The notes under the pieces: generated by a model
Seen by the model: only the letters and a program-made list of their open reading frames with translations
Told to the model about the DNA's origin: nothing
Database searches by the model: none
Made by a program: the position numbers and the translations under genes
Part shown: piece by piece, positions 9,092 through 20,100 of the stretch
Numbering within the stretch: the stretch's first letter is position 1
How the letters are laid out: every line of letters starts with the position of its first letter
NCBI GenBank assembly: GCA_032718475.1
Contig: JAUCBJ010004314.1
Span: 38,586 to 102,585 of the forward strand
Direction: 5' to 3'
Source of the DNA: Nemertoderma westbladi
Taxonomy: Eukaryota; Xenacoelomorpha; Nemertodermatida; Nemertodermatidae
DNA length: 64,000 bases

Positions 9092-9877
9092 ATGAGTCTC
9101 CCACTGATAGAACTAACTGGTAAAGTAGCCCTTATCACGGGCGCGAGTTCGGGAATCGGCGCCCGCACGGGCATTCTATTCAGCCAACTTGGCGCGCGAG
9201 TCGCCTTGACCGGTCGCAAACCGGTCCCACTCGAATCTACCGCATTACAATGCGAGAAACCTCCCTGCGGCGAAGTATTCCGGAAGAGCTGCGATCTTTC
9301 CGATGAGAAACAATGTCGGGATCTAATAGACGCTGTTATTGAACGGTACGGCAGACTGGATGTCCTCGTGAACGTGGCGGGGATTCTACTAACAGGCACG
9401 TTAGAATCTACAACATCTCAACAGTACGACGAATTATTCGATGTAAACGTGAAAGCACCGTTCCGTCTTAGCCAAATGGTCCTGCCATACTTAGAAGAAT
9501 CTCGCGGTAACATAGTTAATGTGTCAAGCGTTAACGGAATGCGCTCTTTCCCCGGGGTCACGGCTTACAATATGAGTAAAGCGGCTATGGACCACATGAC
9601 GAGGAGTACGGCTCTCGAGTTGGCACCCAAAGGTATTCGAGTGAACTGCGTGAACCCAGGGGTCACCGTGACTGACCTACATCGTCGGGCGGGTCAGGAT
9701 GAGACCACCTACGCCGCCTACTTGGAGCGAGCCAAGTCTACGCATCCGTTGGGTCGCCCAGGGGAGCCCGTTGAGGTTGCTAATGCTATAGCATTCCTAG
9801 CTAGTGGGGCTGCTTCTTTTCTAACTGGGGTTACTATGCCAGTGGATGGAGGGCGCCATGCTACATGTATGCGTTAA
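9092..9877 (+). CDS. Intronless short-chain dehydrogenase/reductase, FabG-like
   Basis: This encodes a 261-residue classical SDR, a typical length for the family, predicted to be a cytosolic NAD(P)H-dependent oxidoreductase acting on a keto or hydroxyl group. The substrate cannot be told from sequence. The cofactor-binding TGASSGIG is at 16-23. NVAG (94-97) stands in for the usual NNAG. The catalytic residues are N119, S146, Y159 and K163 (YNMSK), followed by NPG at 188-190 and a C-terminal VDGG at 251-254. GR at 41-42 after the second strand hints at NADP preference. The frame is intact and single-exon, and by eye is richer in G+C than its AT-rich surroundings, which suggests a retrocopy or an old acquisition from bacteria. 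ATG 9092 is the first start. ATTAAA at 9952-9957 could be the polyadenylation signal. Confidence 0.93.
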   Translation: MSLPLIELTGKVALITGASSGIGARTGILFSQLGARVALTGRKPVPLESTALQCEKPPCGEVFRKSCDLSDEKQCRDLIDAVIERYGRLDVLVNVAGILLTGTLESTTSQQYDELFDVNVKAPFRLSQMVLPYLEESRGNIVNVSSVNGMRSFPGVTAYNMSKAAMDHMTRSTALELAPKGIRVNCVNPGVTVTDLHRRAGQDETTYAAYLERAKSTHPLGRPGEPVEVANAIAFLASGAASFLTGVTMPVDGGRHATCMR

Positions 9878-9951
9878 ACAATAAGTTATTATTGCAGTGC
9901 TGTATTTGTGGAGTATCTCGAATCATATACTTGTGGAGATATTTATTGCTT

Positions 9952-9957
9952 ATTAAA
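9952..9957 (+). terminator. Candidate polyadenylation signal (ATTAAA) of the SDR gene
   Basis: ATTAAA is the common variant of AATAAA and lies 75 bases after the SDR stop codon in an AT-rich 3' flank. A GT-rich element is not clear. Confidence 0.4.
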
Positions 9958-10516
9958 GAGATTGTGAATTAATCGTGAATCATCGAATATGTATGTAATG
10001 GGGTAGACGACTCGGAAATTTTTTTTCGAGTTTTCGTTGGTTTCATGTGAATTTTTTCAATTGAATTCAATTCAATTTATTATAATATAAGATTCAATAC
10101 ATATAACGGCATAAACCTGCAGCCACCACCAAAACAGAGCTTTCATATTATAATTACTGAATTATACACTACTACATACATATGGTTGCGCTATACGTTT
10201 GGTTGCGCTGCACCTTTACGCTAAATAAATTGTCGTACAACAGCTGGCAGTAGCGTAATGCTAGTCAAGGTCATCTGTTGTACAAAGAGGGCAAAGTGTA
10301 TCACAAATAAATAAATTGCACAATTATTCTAAGACATATAAGTTAAGAATATATTATGAAAATTTACCATATATGCGTAATACTCTGGCTTTGTAGTAGT
10401 TTTTATTGTAGAATATAATTTGTATCTAGAGTAATTTATATATTCATATACATTTATTAAAGCTTAATAATTTCCACCTGGTTAATGAAAGTAAACAGAT
10501 ATGGGAGTGCTGTATT
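9958..10516. other. AT-rich intergenic region
   Basis: No open frame of note. A short palindromic TTGAATTCAATTCAA stretch near 10061-10076 and the inverted words GTACAACAG (10234) and CTGTTGTAC (10272) are present. Nothing else was recognised. Confidence 0.5.
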
Positions 10517-11105
10517 TGTTTAATAAAATATATTTGTAGTTACTACATGTATTAACTTGAGTGATTCATAAGCAAAAAAACTTAATCAGATAATTCCAGA
10601 TACTCGGTCCTGTTACTCCGATCGATTTGTGAGCTTCTTCTAAACGGGTTTGGGGAATAACATATTTTCCTGTCAAAGCCGCACGGGTACTATATCGGTG
10701 CATGGCAGAACATTTTGTAAAAAGGTGCGAGAGAGGGTGTGAGGGGTTATGTGATATGTCTAGCAATAGTTGGGAAACATGATAGACATATAGTGACTCC
10801 AAAGGTAGTATATTCATTTTTTTATATAGGGGATAAGCTGTTTGGCGGAAATGGCTAAAAGCCCACCTTACCTTACCTTTCCCACCTTACTACCACACTA
10901 TGCTACTGTGTTAGCTGTCTCAATCCTTACTACCACACTATGCTACTGTGTTAGTTTGTTTCCCACCTTACTACCACACTATGCTACTGTGTTGGTTGTC
11001 TCACACCTTAGTACCACACTATGCTACTGTGTTAGTTTTTCCCACCTTACTACTACCACACTATGCTAGGGTGTTAGTTTGTTTCCCACGTTACTACCAC
11101 ACTAT
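10517..11105. repeat. Right copy of the duplicated segment
   Basis: Near-identical to bases 1 to about 590, with the same LINE tail frame at 10566-10817 (minus) and the same irregular first minisatellite units. The left boundary lies at or left of 10517 and cannot be fixed because the other copy runs off the window. Confidence 0.9.
10566..10817 (-). pseudogene. LINE polymerase C-terminal tail fragment, second copy
   Basis: Encodes the same 83 residues as the fragment at 50-301, with the HRYSTR and GPSIWN motifs. Identity between the copies fits a recent duplication of the whole segment, not two independent LINE insertions. Confidence 0.65.
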
Positions 11106-14100
11106 GCTACTATGTTAGTTTGTTTCCCACCTTACTACCACACTATGCTACTGTGTTAGTTTGTTTCCCACGTTACTACCACACTATGCTACTATGTTAG
11201 TTTGTTTCCCACCTTACTACCACACTATGCTACTATGTTAGTTTGTTTCCCACCTTACTACCACACTATGCTACTGTGTTTGTTTGTTTCCCACCTTACT
11301 ACTACCACACTATGATACTATGTTAGTTTGTTTCCCACCTTACTACCACACTATGCTACTATGTTAGTTTGTTTCCCACCTTACTACCACACTATGCTAC
11401 TATGTTAGTTTGTTTCCCACCTTACTACCACACAATGCTGCTGTGTTAGTTTGTTTCCCACCTTACTACCACACTATGCTACTGTGTTAGTTTGTTTCCC
11501 ACCTTACTACCACACTATGCTACTATGTTAGTTTGTTTCCCACCTTACTACCACACTATGCTGCTGTGTTAGTTTGTTTCCCACCTTACTACCACACTAT
11601 GCTACTGTGTTAGTTTGTTTCCCACCTTACTACCACACTATGCTACTATGTTAGTTTGTTTCCCACCTTACTACCACACTATGCTACTGTGTTAGTTTGT
11701 TTCCCACCTTACTACCACACTATGCTACTGTGTTAGTTTATTTCCCACCTTACTACCACACTATGCTACTATGTTAGTTTGTTTCCCACCTTACTACCAC
11801 ACTATGCTACTGTGTTAGTTTGTTTCCCACCTTACTACCACACTATGCTACTGTGTTAGTTTGTTTCCCACCTTACTACCACACTATGCTACTGTGTTAG
11901 TTTGTTTCCAACCTTACTACCACACTATGCTACTGTGTTAGTTTTTTTCCCACTTTACTACCACACTATGCTACTGTGTTAGTTTGTTTCCAACCTTACT
12001 ACCACACTATGCTACTGTGTTAGTTTTTTTCCAACCTTACTACCACACTATGCTACTGTGTTAGTTTTTTTCCAACCTTACTACCACACTATGCTACTGT
12101 GTTAGCTTTTTTCCCACCTTACTACCACACTATGCTACTGTGTTAGTTTTTTTCCCACCTTACTACCACACTATGCTACTGTGTTAGTTTGTTTCCCACC
12201 TTACTACCACACTATGCTACTGTGTCAGTTTTTTCCCACCTTACTACCACACTATGCTACTATGTTAGTTTGTTTCCCACCTTACTACCACACTATGCTA
12301 CTGTGTCAGTTTTTTTCCCATCTTACTACCACACTATGCTACTATGTTAGTTTGTTTCCCACCTTACTACCACACTATGCTACTGTGTCAGTTTTTTTCC
12401 ACCTTACTACCACACTATGCTACTATGTTAGTTTGTTTCCCACCTTACCACCACAATATGCTACTGTGTCAGTTTTTTTACCACCTTACTACCACACTAT
12501 GCTACTGTGTTAGTTTGTTCCCCACCTTACTACCACACTATGCTACTGTGTTAGTTTGTTTCCCACCTTACTACCACACTATGCTACTGTGTTAGTTTGT
12601 TTCCCACCTTACTACCACACTATGCTACTGTGTTAGTTTGTTTCCCACCTTACTACCACACTATGCTGCTGTGTTAGTTTTTTTACCACCTTACTACCAC
12701 ACTTTGCTACTGTGTTAGTTTGTTCCCCACCTTACTACCACACTATGCTACTGTGTTAGTTTGTTTCCCACCTTACTACCACACTATGCTACTATGTTAG
12801 TTTGTTTCCCACCTTACTACCACACTATGCTACTGTGTTAGTTCGTTTCCCACCTTACTACCACACTATGCTACTGTGTTAGTTTGTTACCCACCTTACT
12901 ACCACACTATGCTACTATGTTAGTTTGTTTCCCACCTTACTACCACACTATGCTACTATGTTAGTTTGTTTCCCACCTTACTACCACACTATGCTACTGT
13001 GTTAGTTTGTTTCCCACCTTACTACCACACTATGCTACTGTGTTAGTTTGTTTCCCACCTTACTACCACACTATGCTACTATGATAGTTTGTTTCCCACC
13101 TTACTACCACACTATGCTACTATGTTAGTTTGTTTCCCACCTTACTACCACACTATGCTACTGTGTTAGTTTGTTTCCCACCTTACTACCACACTATGCT
13201 ACTGTGTTAGTTTGTTCCCCACCTTACTACCACACTATGCTACTGTGTTAGTTTGTTTCCCACCTTACTACCACACTATGCTACTGTGTTAGTTTGTTTC
13301 CCACCTTACTACCACACTATGATACTGTGTTAGTTTGTTTCCCACCTTACTACCACCCTATGCTACTGTGCTAGTTTGTTTCCCACCTTACTACCACACT
13401 ATGCTACTGTGTTAGTTTGTTTCCCACCTTACTACCACACTATGCTACTGTGTTAGTTTATTTCCCACCTTACTACCACACTATGCTACTATGTTAGTTT
13501 GTTTCCCACCTTACTACCACACTATGCTACTGTGTTAGTTTGTTTCCCACCTTACTACCACACTATGCTACTGTGTTAGTTTGTTTCCCACCTTACTACC
13601 ACACTATGCTACTGTGTTAGTTTGTTTCCAACCTTACTACCACACTATGCTACTGTGTTAGTTTTTTTCCCACTTTACTACCACACTATGCTACTGTGTT
13701 AGTTTGTTCCCCACCTTACTACCACACTATGCTACTGTGTTAGTTTGTTTCCCACCTTACTACCACACTATGCTACTATGTTAGTTTGTTTCCCACCTTA
13801 CTACCACACTATGCTACTGTGTTAGTTCGTTTCCCACCTTACTACCACACTATGCTACTGTGTTAGTTTGTTACCCACCTTACTACCACACTATGCTACT
13901 ATGTTAGTTTGTTTCCCACCTTACTACCACACTATGCTACTATGTTAGTTTGTTTCCCACCTTACTACCACACTATGCTACTGTGTTAGTTTGTTTCCCA
14001 CCTTACTACCACACTATGCTACTGTGTTAGTTTGTTTCCCACCTTACTACCACACTATGCTACTATGATAGTTTGTTTCCCACCTTACTACCACACTATG

Positions 14101-16475
14101 CTACTATGTTAGTTTGTTTCCCACCTTACTACCGCACTATGCTACTGTGTTAGTTTGTTTCCCACCTTACTACCACACTATGCTACTGTGTTAGTTTGTT
14201 CCCCACCTTACTACCACACTATGCTACTGTGTTAGTTTGTTTCCCACCTTACTACCACACTATGCTACTGTGTTAGTTTGTTTCCCACCTTACTACCACA
14301 CTATGATACTGTGTTAGTTTGTTTCCCACCTTACTACCACCCTATGCTACTGTGCTAGTTTGTTTCCCACCTTACTACCACACTATGCTACTGTGTTAGT
14401 TTGTTTCCCACCTTACTACCACACTATGCTACTGTGTTAGTTTGTTCCCCACCTTACTACCACACTATGCTACTGTGTTAGTTTGTTTCCCACCTTACTA
14501 CCACACTATGCTACTGTGTTAGTTTGTTTCCCACCTTACTACCACACTATGCTACTATGTTAGTTTGTTTCCCACCTTACTACCACACTATGCTACTGTG
14601 TTAGTTTGTTTCCCACCTTACTACCACACTATGCTACTGTGTTAGTTTGTTTCCCACCTTACTACCACACTATGCTACTATGTTAGTTTGTTTCCCACCT
14701 TACTACCACACTATGCTACTATGTTAGTTTGTTTCCCACCTTACTACCACACTATGCTACTGTGTTAGTTTGTTTCCCACCTTACTACCACACTATGCTA
14801 CTGTGTTAGTTTGTTTCCCACCTTACTACCACACTATGCTACTGTGTTAGTTTGTTTCCCACCTTACTACCACACTATGCTACTATGTTAGTTTGTTTCC
14901 CACCTTACTACCACACTATGCTACTGTGTTAGTTTGTTTCCCACCTTACTACCACACTATGCTACTGTGTTAGTTTGTTTCCCACCTTACTACCACACTA
15001 TGCTACTGTGTTAGTTTGTTTTCCACCTTACTACCACACTATGCTACTATATTAGTTTGTTTCCCACCTTACTACCGCACTATGCTACTGTGTTAGTTTG
15101 TTTCCCACCTTACTACCACACTATGCTACTGTGTTAGTTTGTTTCCCACCTTACTACCACACTATGCTACTGTGTTAGTTTGTTCCCCACCTTACTACCA
15201 CACTATGCTACTGTGTTAGTTTGTTTCCCACCTTACTACCACACTATGCTACTGTGTTAGTTTGTTTCCCACCTTACTACCACACTATGCTACTGTGTTA
15301 GTTTGTTTCCCACCTTACTACCACACTATGCTACTGTGTTAGTTGGTTTCCCACCTCACTACCACACTATGCTGCTGTGTTAGTTTGTTTCCCACCTTAC
15401 TACCACACTATGCTACTGTGTTAGTTTGTTTCCCACCTTAATACCACACTATGCTACTGTGTTAGTTTGTTTCCCACCTTACTACCACACTATGCTGCTG
15501 TGTTAGTTTTTTTACCACCTTACTACCACACAATGCTATTGTGTTAGTTTGTTTCCCACCTTACTACCACACTATGCTACTGTGTTAGTTTGTTTCCCAC
15601 CTTACTACCACACTATGCTACTATGTTAGTTTGTTTTCTACCTTACTACCACACTATGCTACTGTGTTAGTTTGTTTCCCACCTTACTACCACACTATGC
15701 TACTATGTTAGTTTGTTTCCCACCTTACTACCACACTATGCTACTGTGTTAGTTTGTTTCCCACCTTACTACCACACTATGCTACTGTGTTAGTTTGTTT
15801 CCCACCTTACTACCACACTATGCTACTATGTTAGTTTGTTTCCCACCTTACTACCACACTATGCTACTATGTTAGTTTGTTTCCCACCTTACTACCACAC
15901 TATGCTACTGTGTTAGTTTGTTTCCCACCTTACTACCACACTATGCTACTGTGTTAGTTTGTTTCCCACCTTACTACCACACTATGCTACTGCGTTAGTT
16001 TGTTTCCCACCTTACTACCACACTATGCTACTATGTTAGTTTGTTTCCCACCTTACTACCACACTATGCTACTGTGTTAGTTTGTTTCCCACCTTACTAC
16101 CACACTATGCTACTGTGTTAGTTTGTTTCCCACCTTACTACCACACTATGCTACTGTGTTAGTTTGTTTTCCACCTTACTACCACACTATGCTACTATGT
16201 TAGTTTGTTTCCCACCTTACTACCGCACTATGCTACTGTGTTAGTTTGTTTCCCACCTTACTACCACACTATGCTACTGTGTTAGTTTGTTTCCCACCTT
16301 ACTACCACACTATGCTACTGTGTTAGTTTGTTTCCCACCTTACTACCACACTATGCTACTGTGTTAGTTTGTTTCCCACCTTACTACCACACTATGCTAC
16401 TGTGTTAGTTTGTTTCCCACCTTACTACCACACTATGCTACTGTGTTAGTTTGTTTCCCACCTTACTACCACAAC
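10856..16475. repeat. 41-bp minisatellite, long array (~5.6 kb, ~137 copies)
   Basis: The same 41-bp unit as at 340-1215. Rare variant units recur at fixed spacing. GTTAGTTCG (12837 and 13821), GTTACCC and CTATGATAC (13317 and 14301) recur 984 bp apart, which is exactly 24 units. TTTGTTTTCC (15015 and 16163) and CCGCAC (15075 and 16223) recur 1148 bp apart, which is 28 units. So blocks of 24-28 units have themselves been duplicated. The array ends abruptly at ACTACCACAACTACTG near 16475. Confidence 0.95.
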
Positions 16476-17042
16476 TACTGTATGTTACGGTGGTCGGTCA
16501 CACATTATCTCACATTTCTTTAAAAGGTTTTTATAATTAATTCAACCATCACTGAAACGTTTCTGACAAACGCTCGTGATAATTGGGTAATATTTGAATG
16601 CTTATTACGACATCAATGAAGATAAGAATATTGTTATCTGCTTAACTTGATACAATGTGTACTGTACATAAAACACACAGTCTGTGCAGTTTCAGTACAG
16701 CGGCCTTCGGTTATTTGTACCTTTGAACCTCTCGAAACTTCATATCACTCAAACGCACACATGAAAGATTTTGGTCAACAAAACTGTTGGAATTATTATT
16801 TAATAATAATATAACCAGTACTACAGGAGCAAGGCGTTCTAAATAGCGTTTAAATGTTGTGAACTCCTTGAGGTAAAGGTTCAAAAACGCGGTAGTCAAA
16901 ACTTTAACCCAGTAACTGAACTGTATCATCCATAAACAATCGGTTGTCTAAAAAGTAGCTACATCGTTGAATGTATCATAAGATATATAGGCCTACAATA
17001 GGAAGGTACCCATTAGATTACTGCAGAAAGAATAAAGTTAGG
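16476..17042 (+). promoter_or_regulatory. 5' flank of the ependymin-related gene
   Basis: This unique AT-rich DNA lies between the minisatellite and the first coding exon. ATATATAG at about 16983-16990 is a possible TATA box, which would put transcription start some 25-30 bases before the ATG at 17043. No other control site was recognised. An upstream noncoding exon cannot be excluded. Confidence 0.35.
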
Positions 17043-17174
17043 ATGATGAATTGCTATTTGATTGTTGTGTTGTTTTCTCTTGGTTTAGTAGTTGGTGGGA
17101 GTGAGAGATGTTGCCTTCCTCAACAATATGAAGGAATTTTGGGAGAAATGATTGGCGCCATGCAGCCCAATGGA
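17043..17174 (+). CDS. Exon 1: signal peptide and start of ependymin-related domain
   Basis: Starts at ATG 17043, with a second ATG at 17046. It encodes the hydrophobic signal peptide and CCLPQQYEGILGEM, ending MQPNG. The donor at 17175 is GTAAGT, a perfect consensus, in phase 0. The frame is open upstream to 16971, but the signal peptide favours 17043. Confidence 0.82.
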
Positions 17175-20100
17175 GTAAGTAGTTCATAAAGTATGGGAAA
17201 TATAGCAAAATATTTTAATGTATTTAATTATTAATAATTATTAATTTACTATAAATTTTGTATTATTTCTAAATATTTATTATTATCAATTTATTTTATC
17301 ATGAATATTGTGTGAATGTGGGGCGAACCACGAATTCTGAGCTTTCTCATACCGATAAGTTAGTGTCAGCCAAATCGTCTTGTCTTGTCCGTCCGTCTGA
17401 CTCAATGTTTGAACGTCAATATCAAAGTTAGTTTCCACACTAGTTAATAATGGCATCCTTGGACCGTTACTAAAAACGTTAGATAAGGTTCACAGTTCAC
17501 AGACGTCCTTTGTTCTACGGTTTGTGCGAAGTGTTAAACACAGCATACAGTACAACAACTGTAGTGTGCATCATGGTCATATACTGTATTGTTGGACGAG
17601 CCACGAAAGTAATCGAGTTTAGCATACAGGTACCACTATCTCAATCGGTATATCTGTTATTCTGTTATGTTCCAATTTTAAACGTTAATAACTCAGCCAA
17701 ATCTTAATGAAATCTATCCAAACTTGGTACACATGTTGTTTGACAAAAGTTTAGAAATTTTCCAAGTTGAATTTGCGTGTGGCCTTCAAGACGTTAAGAT
17801 AAATTCAGTTAATTAGTAAATTAAGTTTATTAGGGTAAAAGCAGCATTTTCAACATGGCTTTTGATGGAAATTAATTATTTTATAGTAGTAAATAATTAT
17901 GCTTAACCCTTTGCATACCGCAGAAGATAATATTGCATATTGCTGGATGACCAGTCATTTTGATGTCCACCCTCCACCGTGGCTCATACGGGTGAGCCAT
18001 CAATAAAACGAGAAATGTCAGCCTTAAATGACCAAGATTAGCATATCATTTTGATCAGAAGTAAAATAGAAGACTAAAAAAGACTAGGCCTACTGATTTT
18101 AGGGTTATACATGAGCAAAGCCAAACCAACCTGTCTGCAAATACATGACTATATGGGATTATGCTACATTATCTAAACAAACCAGCAAATATAACCAAAA
18201 TAAACTTAAATACCTGAATAAACAGGCAGCATAATTGTCAAATTTACTAATCATGCATAATAAACCGTGAAATGCTGCAGTTGGCGCTATTTATTTGAGT
18301 ATTCTACTGCTGTACAGTTAGTTTGACTACATTCTTCATCTGCAGTGCTACTGAATTATACAGAAATGCATGACATCTTTCACTACTGGTAGGGATAGTC
18401 AGACAGCTGCTGAGTATAGGGATACTATTTTTTCTTGTCCTAAATACCTAATGGGAGCATACAGTAGTAACACTTATCTGGTATCCCAGTCATATCAGAA
18501 CATAATATAATATCATGGCTCATACGGGTGTGCCACGTTGGGGTAGGTTGTGGCTCATACGGGTATGCCCCGGTATGCAAAGGGTTAAAAATTATACAGC
18601 TGTAATCTCCATACCCGATTCCATTATAGCTTTTAATTTGTTCAAGTGATTTGCTTTAAGAAATGTGTTTTTAATTGATCTAAACGCAATTAAGTAATCA
18701 AAATGCATCCCGTCACTCTATACTTCAACCTCCCTCATTCCTTTGGCATGCTAGTTATTGCCTAGCCTATCTGCTGGCGCTGGGAACCGGTCCAACCACC
18801 TCAGCACTCGGCAATGGGTAATTACATCTATAGGGCATAGGCACTACAGCTGTAGTGTATGGTGCCAGACTAATAAGCCAGCTTGCTTATCTCGCAAAAT
18901 GATTGGCTCAGTATTTTAATTATGATTCTTTAGAATAATTAGCTAAATAATTTCGTTGACGTGATAAATTAATATTTCAGTAGTAAGGAGTTTTCAGTTT
19001 AGGTAAGTGTTAATATTTATCACAAATTGGGTTGCCTCTATGCCTAAAATTTAAAACACAAATTTCCTGTTAGCTGTTAATCAATCCTCTGTGCGCCTTT
19101 GTGTTGGGGTGTTGCAGATTGAGAGGGGGGGGGGGGGGGGGGGGACTTTCCTCTCTTCTTTGATTTATTGGAGGTTTGGTTAAATTTCTCAAATACCGAT
19201 TTTGTGATAGAACAGCTAAATTTTAATCTGTAACTGATATCTGAGCCTCGTGCTGCGCGAAGGCCCTACGAACGTGTTATTATTACGGTAGTTAGGCTAT
19301 ACTGCTATGCTACATTAGTTCATACCTCCAGCTGTTAACTTCAGCAGCCTATTTCGATGTTTGTGGATCAGGAACACATAAAAGTTTTGCTGAACGTGTG
19401 TGTTAATTATTATTTGTTTCAGGTTGGCTCAGAAACACTTATCTATGGGATATATAGTGTTGATTCCAAAGCCAGTAAAGTATACGTGGATGAAACAGTT
19501 ATAGTTAATGGGAAACCCTCCGGCCAGTTCAAGGTACTGCAAGACTTTAATTCAAAGTCTCAGTACGTTTACGGCAAGAAAAAATGCGCGATTTCCCCCC
19601 TAAAAGAAACAATGTTTAGATGTATTCCAGGTTAGGAGGCTGCAGTGGCTGATTTAGGTCAAATTAGTTTCCATTTTTATTGGTGATGAAAAAGTTTCAA
19701 ATTAAAGTTTAATAAGTTTAAAACTAAAGTAAATCGAATCAAAGTAGTTAGAATTTATGCCCTTTTCTGACAGTGTCTGACATAGTCTACCATTACAAAG
19801 ACTTTATCGAACGACTCCTGCCCCGCCCACCTACTATGACTGGCATTGTTTATCTGTAACAGATGCAACATAAGGTCAGTCTGTGGAACTATTTTAATTA
19901 TTCACGTCTACTGGTTGGTGTACGTCTGTTACACTTAAACAATGCCAGCCATGTAACAGGAGATGTACACCGACCAGTACACGTGAATAATTAAAATAGT
20001 CCCCGCATCTTCAAGGCCAGTTTTCTTTAAGATGCGTCTCAAGAAAGTCATGGGCTGTCCACCATGCTTATTCATTCTATGAGGGTGCCAAAGAACAAGA

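Noticed and set aside
9085-9399. 104-codon minus-strand frame
   Set aside because: It is the antisense shadow of the SDR gene.
16711-16929. 72-codon minus-strand frame upstream of the ependymin-related gene
   Set aside because: No recognised family, no conserved motif and no splice or promoter context. Length is within chance for AT-rich DNA.
17510-17707. 65-codon frame in intron 1
   Set aside because: It lies between two well-supported exons of the same gene and shows no domain. It appears to be part of a dispersed repeat.
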